Origin: Alphaproteobacteria bacterium
GTDB lineage: Bacteria > Pseudomonadota > Alphaproteobacteria > Micavibrionales > Micavibrionaceae
DNA: 64,000 bases
NCBI GenBank assembly: GCA_020443295.1
Contig: JAGRIJ010000066.1
Coordinates: forward strand, 16,599-80,598
Direction of reading: 5' to 3'
The translations under genes and the position numbers were made by a program. Numbering within the stretch: position 1 is the stretch's first letter; every line of letters begins with the position of its first letter. Positions 9,275 to 18,398 of this stretch are shown here, in pieces. The notes under the pieces are model-generated. The model was not told the origin of the DNA and made no database searches. It saw only the letters and a program-made list of their open reading frames with translations.

Positions 9275-10039
9275 TTAGTGCGCGTCAGCCCAGATTTTTT
9301 TCTTCAAGGTATACATCACGCCGGCAAAAACCAGAAGGAACAGGATGACCTTGATTCCCGTGCGTTTACGCTCTTCCATATAGGGATCGGCGGCCCACAT
9401 CAGGAATTGAGCTACATCCCTTGCATATTGTTCAAGAGTCTGGGGGGTGCCGTCTTCATAGGTTACCTGACCATCGGACAGGGGCGGCGCCATCGCCAGA
9501 ACATGGCCGGGCATATAGTGGTTCCAGTGCTGCCCCGGCAGAAGGGTGTGTCCTTCGGGGGGGTGTTCCTCGAACCCGGTCAACAGCGAAAAGATATAGT
9601 CCGGGCCGCCCGGTCTGGCTTTGGCGATTAATGACAGGTCGGGGGGAACAGCATTGTTCGCGGCGGCGGCCTGCTTGTCGTTTTCATAGGGGGATTTGAA
9701 CGGATCGCTGGGAAGTCCCGGGCGTTCAAACATTTCGCCCTCGTCGTTCGGTCCGTCCATATAGGTGTAATCCTTGGCAATGTTCTTGATCTGCTCCTCG
9801 TTATAACCGAGCGCTTCAAGATTGCGATAATAGACGAGCTTCATCGAGTGGCAGGCGGAGCACACTTCCCGATAAATTTTGTAGCCGCGTTGCAAGGCCG
9901 CCCGGTCGTATGTTCCCGTCGGACCATTGAACGACCAGCTCTGACGGATAAGCGGTTCTCCGCCTTCGGACGCATAGGCAGCCATCCCCGTCCCGAAGGT
10001 CAGGACAAACGTCATCAACAAGGCGAAACGACGCGTCAT
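9275..10039 (-). CDS. petC: Cytochrome c1 of the bc1 complex
   Basis: The 254-residue protein has an N-terminal signal peptide (residues 1 to about 23, [14 protein letters not shown]). The haem-binding CSACH is near 60, and the likely axial methionine is in [15 protein letters not shown] near 185. A C-terminal anchor [15 protein letters not shown] is followed by lysines. It carries electrons from the Rieske centre to cytochrome c in the periplasm. Its ATG overlaps the petB stop by four bases, the usual petABC order. Unlike the fused fbcH arrangement of some relatives, it is a separate gene. Confidence 0.95.
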   Translation of the reverse strand: MTRRFALLMTFVLTFGTGMAAYASEGGEPLIRQSWSFNGPTGTYDRAALQRGYKIYREVCSACHSMKLVYYRNLEALGYNEEQIKNIAKDYTYMDGPNDEGEMFERPGLPSDPFKSPYENDKQAAAANNAVPPDLSLIAKARPGGPDYIFSLLTGFEEHPPEGHTLLPGQHWNHYMPGHVLAMAPPLSDGQVTYEDGTPQTLEQYARDVAQFLMWAADPYMEERKRTGIKVILFLLVFAGVMYTLKKKIWADAH

Positions 10040-11565
10040 ATCTTTGCCTCCACCTTGATCTGTTTACTGAGAACGGCCTGGTGGATACTTTCGGGAAGCG
10101 GCTTTGTTTTTTCAAAGCGGCTGAGTAGCGGAAGCAGGACAAGGAAGTATCCGAAGTAGTAGCCGGTGCCCGCAAGGCCGAGGTAAATGAGGGGGATCCC
10201 GAGCAGAGAGGCATCCGCAGGTTGCGATCCTACATATCCCAGAACGAGGAACATCACGACAAGGAGCAGGAAAAACAGCTTGTATAACGGACGGTAGCGG
10301 GCGCTGCGGACCGGATGAGTATCGAGCCACGGCAGGACGAACAGCATGGCCACGGAGCCGAACATGGCCAGAACGCCGCCCAGCTTGGCAGAGATCGGCG
10401 CGGCTGCGGCGCTCATGCCTGGAAGGCTTTGCAGCGCACCACACAGCCCTTTAAACCCGCCATTTTCGTCAAGCCATTTCGGATCAATCCGCTGACAGGA
10501 ATCACCGGTAAAGCCTGTCAAAATCAGAAAACCTCCGATTACAAGCATGGCCCATCCCGCACTTGCAGAAAGGTAGACCGGTTTTTTGCGCCATATGAAT
10601 TCCACAATCAGTACAAACAGAAAGACCAAACCGACAATGAAATACAGATTCATATTGAAAGTAATGGCCCGGAGAATTGCATAGAACGGAAGGAAGTACC
10701 ATTCCGGAACGATATGCGCCGGGGTAACCAGAGGGTTGGCCTTCGTATAGTTGTCCGGGTGCCCCAGAATGTCGGGCATGAAGAATATAAAAACGCAATA
10801 AATCATCAAAAAGACGAGAAGGCCGAACGTATCCTTTACCGTGTAGTACGGATGAAAGGGCAAGGTGTCCTGCGGACCCTTGGTATCAATGCCCAGCGGG
10901 TTGTTCGAGCCTGTCACATGAAGCGCCCAGATGTGCAGGAAGACGACCGCGAAAATCACGAACGGCAGCAGGTAGTGCAGCGCAAAGAAGCGGGTCAGGG
11001 TTGGATTCTCGACCGAGAACCCTCCGAGCAGAAGAGTCTGGATACTTTCGCCCACATAGGGAATTGCCGTGAAAAACCCGGTAATCACCGTGGCGCCCCA
11101 CAAGCTCATCTGCCCCCAGGGGAGGACATAGCCCATGAAGGCCGTTGCCATCATGAGGAGAAAAATCAGTGCGCCCAAGATCCAGAGAAGTTCGCGGGGC
11201 TTCTTGTAAGAGCCATAGTACATGCCACGAAAAATGTGAATGTAAACGGCGATAAAGAAGAAGGACGCGCCGTTCATGTGGATATAGCGGATCAACCACC
11301 CGCCGTTCACATCACGCATGATCCGTTCGACGCTGTCGAAGGCCATGTGCGTGTTGGCGGTATAATGCATGGCCAGAACTATGCCGGTCGCAATCATGGT
11401 GGCCAGCATGAACATCGCTATCGCCCCGAAATTCCAGAAATAATTGAAGTTTTTCGGGGCCGGGAATACGCCGTATTCTTTTTGCAGCATCGTGAAGATC
11501 GGCATCCGTGAGTCGATCCATTCGACGACCGTGTTTTGAAATGGTTCTCTTTCGCCGCTTGCCAT
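10036..11565 (-). CDS. petB: Cytochrome b of the bc1 complex, with a large insertion
   Basis: The 509-residue integral membrane subunit carries both b haems. The expected histidine pairs are present with the usual spacing (H96/H110 and H197/H211), as is the quinol-site PEWY at 287-290. Bacterial cytochrome b is usually about 410-440 residues. The excess lies right after [15 protein letters not shown]: about 90 residues (302-392) with two predicted membrane helices precede [13 protein letters not shown], where most homologues continue almost directly. It is the second gene of petA-petB-petC, five bases after petA and overlapping petC. Confidence 0.95.
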   Translation of the reverse strand: MASGEREPFQNTVVEWIDSRMPIFTMLQKEYGVFPAPKNFNYFWNFGAIAMFMLATMIATGIVLAMHYTANTHMAFDSVERIMRDVNGGWLIRYIHMNGASFFFIAVYIHIFRGMYYGSYKKPRELLWILGALIFLLMMATAFMGYVLPWGQMSLWGATVITGFFTAIPYVGESIQTLLLGGFSVENPTLTRFFALHYLLPFVIFAVVFLHIWALHVTGSNNPLGIDTKGPQDTLPFHPYYTVKDTFGLLVFLMIYCVFIFFMPDILGHPDNYTKANPLVTPAHIVPEWYFLPFYAILRAITFNMNLYFIVGLVFLFVLIVEFIWRKKPVYLSASAGWAMLVIGGFLILTGFTGDSCQRIDPKWLDENGGFKGLCGALQSLPGMSAAAAPISAKLGGVLAMFGSVAMLFVLPWLDTHPVRSARYRPLYKLFFLLLVVMFLVLGYVGSQPADASLLGIPLIYLGLAGTGYYFGYFLVLLPLLSRFEKTKPLPESIHQAVLSKQIKVEAKI

Positions 11566-11570
11566 GACCG

Positions 11571-12119
11571 TTATCCGATCTTGATTTTGGTATCGCTAAG
11601 GAACTGATAAGGCGGAACCGCGAGATTTTTCGGCGCCGGGCCTTTCCGGATACGGCCGGAGGTATCGTATTGCGAGCCGTGGCACGAACAGAACCAGCCC
11701 CCGAATTCTCCGTGGTTATCCGATTCCTTTTGTCCTTGCGGTACACAACCCAAATGCGTGCAGACCCCGACAACGACCAGCCATTCGGGCTTTTTCACGC
11801 GCTCTTCGTCCGTCTGTTTGTCGATGAGGTTCTGAAGATTGACGTCTTCGGCACTTTCTATCTGTTCGGGCGTGCGGTGACGGATAAAGACGGGTTTTCC
11901 GCGCCACATAACAGTTTTCGCCGCGCCGGCGGGAATATCGCTGATGTCGACCTCGACACTGGCCATCGCCAAGGTATCTTTAGCCGGATTGAGAGAATTT
12001 ATCAGGGGAAAAGCCGCAATCGCAGCACCTACGGCACCGAATGCTCCGGCCAGAAGCGCCATAAAATCGCGCCTCGTTTCACCGTCTGGACCATGCTCGG
12101 GATGGGTTTCGGCTGACAT
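11571..12119 (-). CDS. petA: Rieske iron-sulfur subunit of the bc1 complex
   Basis: The roughly 182-residue protein has a Tat-type signal anchor ([20 protein letters not shown]). The Rieske cluster-binding pair is CTHLGC near 126 and CSCHGSQYD near 149. It transfers electrons from ubiquinol to cytochrome c1. The ATG at 12119 is preferred because AGGTGA lies just upstream; an in-frame ATG five codons earlier has no ribosome site. It is the first gene of the petABC operon, divergent from trmL. Confidence 0.95.
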   Translation of the reverse strand: MSAETHPEHGPDGETRRDFMALLAGAFGAVGAAIAAFPLINSLNPAKDTLAMASVEVDISDIPAGAAKTVMWRGKPVFIRHRTPEQIESAEDVNLQNLIDKQTDEERVKKPEWLVVVGVCTHLGCVPQGQKESDNHGEFGGWFCSCHGSQYDTSGRIRKGPAPKNLAVPPYQFLSDTKIKIG

Positions 12120-12251
12120 TCTTTCACCTGGCATAATGATTAAGTCGGACTTATTTGCAGAAGTCTTTTAATCCTCTATTTATAGAAGATCAACCCCTGA
12201 CAATCCATCAGGAACAGAAAATTTTACACGGATTATCATTGGCCTAGTCAT

Positions 12252-12722
12252 ATGAGCGCGTTGCCTTTATCGCTTGCCTTATACCAGCCGGACATACCCC
12301 AGAATGTCGGGGCGGCAATCCGGCTCTGCGCCTGTCTTGAGGTAAGCCTGGAGATTATCGAGCCTTGCGGGTTTCTCTGGGACCCCCGCAAAATACGACA
12401 ATCGGCTATGGATTATTTTGACCGGCTGCGCCCGACCCTGCATTCGGGCTGGGGGGATTTTATTGACTTGCATCAAGGAAAGCGGCGTATCATTCTTCTG
12501 ACGACCCGGGCAGACGCCCCCTATTCCGCGTTTCGCTTTCAAAGCGGCGATATCCTGCTGGCCGGAAGGGAAAGCACGGGTGTGCCGGAGGCGGTTCATG
12601 AGGCTGCCGATGCGCGGGTCGTCGTGCCGATGGCCCAAGGCTTGCGGTCCTTGAATATTATCAATGCCTGCGCCATGGTCCTTGGGGAGGCCTTACGGCA
12701 AACACGCTGGTCAAACATGTAG
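12252..12722 (+). CDS. trmL: tRNA (cytidine(34)-2'-O)-methyltransferase
   Basis: The 156-residue SPOUT-fold enzyme methylates the 2'-OH of the wobble nucleotide of tRNA-Leu isoacceptors. It begins LSLALYQPDIPQNVGAAIRL, and the SAM-knot motifs are LLAGRESTGVPEAVHE, VVPMAQGLRSLN and INACAMVLGEALRQ. Length is the family norm. The hemF ATG follows 12 bases after its stop, so the two are probably co-transcribed. Confidence 0.92.
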   Translation: MSALPLSLALYQPDIPQNVGAAIRLCACLEVSLEIIEPCGFLWDPRKIRQSAMDYFDRLRPTLHSGWGDFIDLHQGKRRIILLTTRADAPYSAFRFQSGDILLAGRESTGVPEAVHEAADARVVVPMAQGLRSLNIINACAMVLGEALRQTRWSNM

Positions 12723-12734
12723 TTAAGGAGAGTC

Positions 12735-13640
12735 ATGAAAGCGAAAGAAAAAGAGGTGCCCCTTGAAGATAAACAAGAGCAGGCTGCGAACTGGTTTTAT
12801 TCGCTGCAGGCCCTGATTTGCGAGGCTTTCGAAAAACTTGAAGACGATCTTTCCGGCGGACCGAAGGCGAGCCTTCCGGCCGGGCGATTCGAGAAAACGC
12901 CATGGGAACGCGAAAAAAGCGAGGAACCTAACGCATCCGGCTCTCTCCTGCAGGGCGGCGGCACCATGGCGGTGATGCGCGGGCGCGTGTTCGAGAAAGT
13001 GGGCGTTAATGTCTCACGCGTACACGGGAAATTTTCAAAGGACTATGCCAAGCAAATGCCCGGCGCCGAGGAAAGCGACGGGCATTTCTGGGCTTCGGGC
13101 CTTTCGCTGGTCGCGCATCTGCAATCGCCGCTGGTTCCGGCTGTTCACATGAACACGCGGATGATCATGACCTCCAAATCCTGGTTCGGCGGAGGGGCCG
13201 ATTTGACGCCCATGTTTGAGAGCGCGGAGGACACTCAGGATTTTCATGCGGCGTTCAAAGATTGCTGCGATTCATTCGATCCGGCCTATTACCCGGAATT
13301 CAAGGAATGGTGCGACCGTTATTTCTTTCTGCCCCACCGAAACGAGCCGCGGGGGATCGGCGGGATTTTCTATGATTATCTAGACCGGAAGAACTGGGAT
13401 GAGGATTTTGCCTTCACCAAAGCCGTCGGACGGACGTTTCTTGATATTTACCCCAAGCTGGTTGCCCGTTCCATGAACAGGGACTGGACCGACGAGGAGC
13501 GGGAGTACCAGCTGGTTAAACGCGGGCGGTATGTCGAATTTAACCTGCTTTATGACCGTGGCACGCAATTCGGCCTCAAGACGGGCGGGAATACGGAAGC
13601 CATCCTGATGTCTATGCCTCCTGAAGCAAAGTGGCCGTAA
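12735..13640 (+). CDS. hemF: Oxygen-dependent coproporphyrinogen III oxidase
   Basis: The 301-residue enzyme decarboxylates coproporphyrinogen III to protoporphyrinogen IX with oxygen (haem synthesis). Conserved stretches include [48 protein letters not shown] and [20 protein letters not shown]. The start has AAGGAGAG upstream. The location beside the cytochrome bc1 operon is consistent with aerobic respiration but does not show co-regulation. Confidence 0.96.
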   Translation: MKAKEKEVPLEDKQEQAANWFYSLQALICEAFEKLEDDLSGGPKASLPAGRFEKTPWEREKSEEPNASGSLLQGGGTMAVMRGRVFEKVGVNVSRVHGKFSKDYAKQMPGAEESDGHFWASGLSLVAHLQSPLVPAVHMNTRMIMTSKSWFGGGADLTPMFESAEDTQDFHAAFKDCCDSFDPAYYPEFKEWCDRYFFLPHRNEPRGIGGIFYDYLDRKNWDEDFAFTKAVGRTFLDIYPKLVARSMNRDWTDEEREYQLVKRGRYVEFNLLYDRGTQFGLKTGGNTEAILMSMPPEAKWP

Positions 13641-13696
13641 AATCAATCTTTTACGTTGCATCGCAGCACATCGTTTTCTTTCAGAAGCGTGCCCAG

Positions 13697-13733
13697 ACGT
13701 CCTAGAATAGTGAACTGGTTTCACTCTAGACGT
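13697..13733. repeat. Imperfect inverted repeat between hemF and the ATP-grasp gene
   Basis: The arms ACGTCCTAGAATAGTGAA and TTCACTCTAGACGT pair with small bulges around a short loop. There is no T-run, so it is a poor intrinsic terminator. It could be an operator or an mRNA 3' structure. Low certainty. Confidence 0.35.
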
Positions 13734-13745
13734 ACGCAATAATTT

Positions 13746-14687
13746 ATGGATGACGAAGAAGGCCGCAAGTATCTGGCCCATTATATGATTGAGGCGTGGC
13801 GGAGGCGCGGTGGAGATTCCTTTATGCCAGCCACCATCCGCCGGGAGTCGTTTTCCGAAAGTCCGGAAATTACTTTTCATACGGCCAACGGGGATTTCCG
13901 TTTTGGTTTCGGCAAAACTCCTTTTAACACGGCGGATGCAGACCTGCTTATTTCGGATAAATGGCGTATGTTTCAGACTTTGGGAAATACCCTGCCGCTG
14001 CCCTTTACGGAAAGGGTAGCAAAGAGAGATGTCCGCGGCGAGGCAGAGATTGCGGCCGGGATCGTTGCCAAAACACAGGACCCCGGACACCCGTTTAGTT
14101 TCCCGCTGATCGTCAAGCCCTCCGAAGGGTCGTTGTCTCGTCATGTTTATATTGCGCGAGATGAGCAAGAGCTTGTTCATGCTCTCCGTGAGAACCGTTC
14201 AGACACTTCTTACGGGGATGGCGTTCTTATTCAACAATTTCTTGGCGATGAACAGGGTTTGTTCACGGAGATGCGCGCCATCTGTCTGGACGGCAGGACC
14301 CAGATCGCTTTCGACCGGACGACGGATCAAGATATCCCTGCCGGCGTACTTACCGATCCAGCGCAATGGCCGGGGGTCCGGCTTAGAGAAAACCTGGATA
14401 TAGCCGTTCTTGCGCAAATCGACGTGATTGCAGAATATCTTTACGAAAATTACGGCGTTTCATATGTCACGTTCGATATGAAGCGCGACCGGGCGGGAAG
14501 AGTCTGGATCGTGGAAGGAAACGTTGCAGCCATGGGACTGGATGTTATGGAGCGCGACCTTATGAACGGCAGAAGAATTGTGCCGGGGCTGGCGGACAAA
14601 ATGCTGGATAAAGTGGTGGCGACCGGTCTGACCCCCGAGAAGGAGCCTGCGAATGCGTCAAGAGGCGCCGAACCGGAATTCTCCTAA
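13746..14687 (+). CDS. ATP-grasp superfamily protein
   Basis: A 313-residue protein with an ATP-grasp layout: the phosphate-loop-like FPLIVKPSEGSLSRHVYIA near 118, GDGVLIQQFLGDEQGLFTEM with the expected acidic residues, and the metal-binding end FDMKRDRAGRVWIVEGNVAA. Such enzymes join a carboxylate to an amine or thiol via an acyl phosphate. The substrate cannot be told; similarity to glutathione synthetase-like or peptide ligases is only general. The ATG is the first possible start, as an in-frame TAA lies two codons upstream, and it has no obvious ribosome site. It is convergent with cca, with a gap of three bases. Confidence 0.75.
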   Translation: MDDEEGRKYLAHYMIEAWRRRGGDSFMPATIRRESFSESPEITFHTANGDFRFGFGKTPFNTADADLLISDKWRMFQTLGNTLPLPFTERVAKRDVRGEAEIAAGIVAKTQDPGHPFSFPLIVKPSEGSLSRHVYIARDEQELVHALRENRSDTSYGDGVLIQQFLGDEQGLFTEMRAICLDGRTQIAFDRTTDQDIPAGVLTDPAQWPGVRLRENLDIAVLAQIDVIAEYLYENYGVSYVTFDMKRDRAGRVWIVEGNVAAMGLDVMERDLMNGRRIVPGLADKMLDKVVATGLTPEKEPANASRGAEPEFS

Positions 14688-14690
14688 CCC

Positions 14691-15920
14691 TTACAAGTTT
14701 TTGAGACAAGTTTCTTTATCGGCTGCGAACCCGTCTTCTATCCACCAGTCTTCCAGTTTCTGCATTTTTTCGCCCAGTTCGGGTCCCTGAGGTATTCCGG
14801 CCTTGATCAGATCGTTTCCCGTGACCGGAAAATCGGGCACTTCCCAGTTTTGTATCAGATCCAGAGCCTTGGGTGCATAAGCATTCATGACCCGGTCCTG
14901 CGCCAGTTCCACCATGAGCGCCTGCGCGGCGATCACCCGCCCAAACCGATAGATACAGACCCTTACCGCAGGGTCGCAAGAGAGGTCAGGAAGGTTCAGC
15001 GCGCCGGAGAGCGCCTGCATATCCTTCAGAAAAACTTTAGGGAACAGGAGCAGTTTTTCCATCGCCTTAATATTTCCCTCTTTGAGCCCGGCCTGCACAA
15101 AAAGGCGGGCGGGAAGCGATATCAGGCCATAGCGTTTCTGAAAGTTGCAAAAATGTTCAAAGAAATCAGGTTGGTATTCCAGATGAGAAAATTCTTTTAA
15201 AATATTATTTTTAAACATTATTTCTAAAATTCTGTATGGCTTGTCAGAGGCCATGATTTTAAAAACCTCCTGCGTAATCCGTTCGCGAGAGAGCGTGCCG
15301 ATTTTATCGGCAGAGGCGCGGCAGGCCTTCAGCGCATCCGGATCGAAATCCCCTAGCCCGTATATGGCATGAAAACGAAAGAACCGGAGAATCCGCAAGT
15401 AATCCTCCTCGATTCTTTTCCTGGCTTCCCCGACAAAACGGATGCGGCGCGCATCCAGATCATCCAGCCCCTGTCCGGTCGGATCATAAATTTTTCCATT
15501 TGAGTCGGCCAGCAGCGTGTTCATCGTAAAATCGCGACGCTTTGCGTCTTCCAGCCAGTTCTCCGTGAATGTAACGACTGCGTGGCGGCCATCGGTTTCA
15601 ACGTCATGACGAAGGGTCGTGATCTCGAAATGCAGTTTATTGATGACGGCGGTGACCGTGCCGTGCTGCAAGCCTGTCGGGATGACTGTGATCCCTGCTT
15701 TTTCAAGCTTTTCGATTACTTTCTCCGGTTTAAGGCGGGTCGCCAGATCAACATCTTCCACCGGAAGGTTGAGCAAGGCATTGCGCACGCATCCCCCCAC
15801 AAAAAGAGCAACCGGATGATCTTGTTTCTCACCTGTTTCGAGAGCGGCCAATAACTGGCGGGATTCCTGCGAAATCATCCAGTCCTGCGGCGGAATTGTC
15901 TTGGCGGCTTCAAGAGTCAT
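14691..15920 (-). CDS. cca: CCA tRNA nucleotidyltransferase / poly(A) polymerase family
   Basis: The 409-residue class II nucleotidyltransferase adds or repairs the 3' CCA of tRNAs. The head has FVGGCVRNALL and the catalytic DVDLATRL acidic pair near 60, RRDFTMNTLL near 130, and the DDLDARRIRFVGEARKRIEEDYLRILRF motif typical of the neck. The ATG at 15920 overlaps the end of the upstream DUF1285 gene by 11 bases, indicating coupling. An upstream in-frame start would extend further into that gene and is less likely. Confidence 0.93.
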   Translation of the reverse strand: MTLEAAKTIPPQDWMISQESRQLLAALETGEKQDHPVALFVGGCVRNALLNLPVEDVDLATRLKPEKVIEKLEKAGITVIPTGLQHGTVTAVINKLHFEITTLRHDVETDGRHAVVTFTENWLEDAKRRDFTMNTLLADSNGKIYDPTGQGLDDLDARRIRFVGEARKRIEEDYLRILRFFRFHAIYGLGDFDPDALKACRASADKIGTLSRERITQEVFKIMASDKPYRILEIMFKNNILKEFSHLEYQPDFFEHFCNFQKRYGLISLPARLFVQAGLKEGNIKAMEKLLLFPKVFLKDMQALSGALNLPDLSCDPAVRVCIYRFGRVIAAQALMVELAQDRVMNAYAPKALDLIQNWEVPDFPVTGNDLIKAGIPQGPELGEKMQKLEDWWIEDGFAADKETCLKNL

Positions 15921-16392
15921 CGAGTGTTTCCGCAAATTTGTAAGCATGACCATTAACCGTGACAGATTCCCCGTATTTGAGCGCGAGTTCATAATAAACC
16001 GCCCGGCCTATGCGGGCATAAAGACCCTCGCGCACATGAATATAAGGGATTTTATTCTCCGCTCCTTTATACGACCTCAATTCCAGAGGGTTGTCCGGCG
16101 TTACCCTGACTTTTTCCCCGATATTTGTCGTTAAAACAAACTCCTTTTCCGAAATGTCATAATCCGTGACAATGAACGGAACATCCTCCACCTCGACCCG
16201 ATATTTTTCGTAAGGGGACTGGAGCCAGTAACGGCCCTGCGCGTCGCGCTTTAATCCCCTATGGGCGAATAAAACCACGAGAGCCTCTCTTGCAATGGGC
16301 TGGCCGTCATGGAACCAGCGTCCTTCGCTGTCAATCCGGAAATTCTGCGGGTCCTGGTCTGGTTGTGGTTGTATCATGGGGGCTGTTGGCAT
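15910..16392 (-). CDS. DUF1285 family protein
   Basis: A 160-residue protein matching DUF1285: FRIDSEGRWFHDGQPIAREA near 17, LFAHRGLKRDAQGRYWLQSP and YRVEVEDVPFIVTDYD. The family is of unknown function and is commonly encoded just upstream of cca in alphaproteobacteria, as here. It has no signal peptide. It is divergent from moxR. Confidence 0.9.
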   Translation of the reverse strand: MPTAPMIQPQPDQDPQNFRIDSEGRWFHDGQPIAREALVVLFAHRGLKRDAQGRYWLQSPYEKYRVEVEDVPFIVTDYDISEKEFVLTTNIGEKVRVTPDNPLELRSYKGAENKIPYIHVREGLYARIGRAVYYELALKYGESVTVNGHAYKFAETLDDS

Positions 16393-16476
16393 TAAGATAC
16401 CGCCGAAACGGATGTTTTGACCTGTTTTAAGGTATCATAGTTTCCGTCCCCTCTTTTAGGAAGGAGTTTTTCAGCC

Positions 16477-17469
16477 GTGAGCGAGAGCAAGAGAACCCGA
16501 AACCCCAAGGATTTTGTCGATGAATCTGCGCAAAGGCTTTTCAGGGCGCGCTCGGAAATTTCCAAGATCATTTTCGGGCAGCAGGCGGTCGTCGACCTGA
16601 CCCTTGTTACACTGGTTTCCGGCGGTCACGTGCTGCTGGTGGGCGTTCCGGGGCTGGCCAAGACATTATTGGTCGACACGACGGCAAAGGTTCTGGGGCT
16701 GACCTCCAACCGGATCCAGTGCACGCCCGACCTGATGCCTGCCGATATTATCGGATCCGAAGTTTTGGAGGAGGACGATAAAAAGAAGCGCTCTTTCCGG
16801 TTTATTCCCGGACCGATCTTTACGGAATTTTTGATGGCGGACGAGATCAACCGCGCCAGCCCGCGCACACAATCAGCGCTTCTGCAGGCGATGCAGGAAA
16901 AAGAAGTCTCCGTTGCCGGGCGGCCCTTTGCCCTGCCGCGTCCGTTCCATGTTCTTGCAACGCAGAACCCGATCGAGCAGGAGGGAACCTATCCGCTGCC
17001 CGAAGCGCAGCTTGACCGCTTCATGATGCAGATCGACGTGGATTACCCGGATGAGCAATCGGAAATGGAAATTATGCTGAACACCACGTCCAACGAACAT
17101 TATGAGCCGCAAACCGTCATGAGCAAGCAGGACCTGATCGACATCCAGATCCTCGTGCGCGATATGCCCATCGGGGAAGAAGTCGTTACTTCGATCCTCA
17201 AGCTCGTGCGGTCTTTAAGGCCAGGACCGGACGCGCCGGATATCGTCAACGAATTTGTCACCTGGGCGCCGGGTCCGCGCGGATCGCAAGGGCTGATGCT
17301 TGCCGCCCGCGCAGCGGCACTGGTTGACGGGCGGATCATGCCCGTTCTTGAGGATGTGCACGCACTGGCGGTTCCCATTCTTCGGCACCGGATGGCACTC
17401 AATTTCAAGGCGCGAGCGCAAGGAATTAGTGTCAGCGACGTTATCAGCCAGATTGCGGGAAAAATCTAA
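16477..17469 (+). CDS. MoxR-type AAA+ ATPase
   Basis: A 330-residue AAA+ ATPase of the MoxR group, chaperone-like proteins that work with von Willebrand A-domain partners. Walker A is GVPGLAKT near 64, Walker B FLMADEINRASPRTQSALLQ near 120, and sensor ATQNPIEQEGTYPLPEAQLD follows. The GTG start is supported by AGGAAGGAG upstream. It is the first gene of a four-gene group with DUF58, BatA/DUF4159 and VWA-like membrane proteins, a classic arrangement. Confidence 0.93.
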   Translation: MSESKRTRNPKDFVDESAQRLFRARSEISKIIFGQQAVVDLTLVTLVSGGHVLLVGVPGLAKTLLVDTTAKVLGLTSNRIQCTPDLMPADIIGSEVLEEDDKKKRSFRFIPGPIFTEFLMADEINRASPRTQSALLQAMQEKEVSVAGRPFALPRPFHVLATQNPIEQEGTYPLPEAQLDRFMMQIDVDYPDEQSEMEIMLNTTSNEHYEPQTVMSKQDLIDIQILVRDMPIGEEVVTSILKLVRSLRPGPDAPDIVNEFVTWAPGPRGSQGLMLAARAAALVDGRIMPVLEDVHALAVPILRHRMALNFKARAQGISVSDVISQIAGKI

Positions 17470-17495
17470 ACGGATACCCGGATTGCTTGGATTTC

Positions 17496-18398
17496 ATGGT
17501 TCGCTTAAAAGACATACTCTCTTTCCGGCATGAGGCCGATAAAGCCTCGGCCCTTTTACCGGCCCTGATGATGCGGGCCGAGAAAGTCGCAAGCGGAATT
17601 CTTCACGGCGACCACGCGCTGAGAAAGGCCGGGGCGGGAGAAAAATTCTGGCAGTTCCGGGAATATGAGCCGGGAGACCGTCCACAGGATATCGACTGGC
17701 GACAATCCGCAAAGACCGAGAATATCTATATCCGTCAGAGGGAATGGCAAATTGCTCAGAAAACTTTTTTCTGGTGCTCGTCGGGCGACGGGATGGCGTA
17801 TTCATCGGCAAAAACTCTGCCGCAAAAGCTGGATGTCGCGCGTGTCATCACGCTGGCTCTTGCCATTCTTCTCTCACGTGCCGACGAACAGATCGGGATG
17901 TTCGGCGATTCCAAGACAGGGCGGAGCGAACTTCGTCTGGAGCAAATCGCGCAGACCCTTCTGGATGAAACGAAGGACCCTGAATCTCTTCCGGCTGCGG
18001 GCGTCTTTCCGGTCCCTCAGCATTCCTCGCTTATTCTTGCCGGGGATTTTCTTGAGCCCCTGCCCCATATTGCCGAATCCTTTGATTATCTGTCGGCTTC
18101 GGTGCAGAATGCGCTGGTGGTTCAGGTGCTCGATCCGCAAGAGCTGGACCTGAATTTTCAGGGGCGTGTGACATTCCAGGGTTCGAGGCACGGTGAACGC
18201 GAAACAGTGAATAACGTGCGTTCCATACAAGAACAATACAAACAGCGCATCCAAAACCAGATTCAGGGCGTTTATGATTTGTGCGCCGAGCGCAACTGGA
18301 CCTATATCCTTCACCGCACGGACCAGCCGCTAGCCGATACCGTTCTTGAGATCTGGCTTATGATCGGCGTTACCTCCGGACATGGGGTGCCAGCATGA
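17496..18398 (+). CDS. DUF58 domain protein
   Basis: A 300-residue protein with the DUF58 signature FWQFREYEPGDRPQDIDWRQ near residue 55, followed by IYIRQREWQIAQKTFFWCSS. DUF58 proteins are encoded beside MoxR ATPases and are thought to be their partners. The ATG at 17496 is preferred over a TTG three codons earlier. The stop overlaps the next gene. There is no membrane segment, so it is probably cytosolic. Confidence 0.88.
   Translation: MVRLKDILSFRHEADKASALLPALMMRAEKVASGILHGDHALRKAGAGEKFWQFREYEPGDRPQDIDWRQSAKTENIYIRQREWQIAQKTFFWCSSGDGMAYSSAKTLPQKLDVARVITLALAILLSRADEQIGMFGDSKTGRSELRLEQIAQTLLDETKDPESLPAAGVFPVPQHSSLILAGDFLEPLPHIAESFDYLSASVQNALVVQVLDPQELDLNFQGRVTFQGSRHGERETVNNVRSIQEQYKQRIQNQIQGVYDLCAERNWTYILHRTDQPLADTVLEIWLMIGVTSGHGVPA

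Noticed and set aside
10315..11511. Long open frame (398 codons) antisense to petB
   Set aside because: Caused by the codon bias of petB; its translation is charged and repetitive with no domain.
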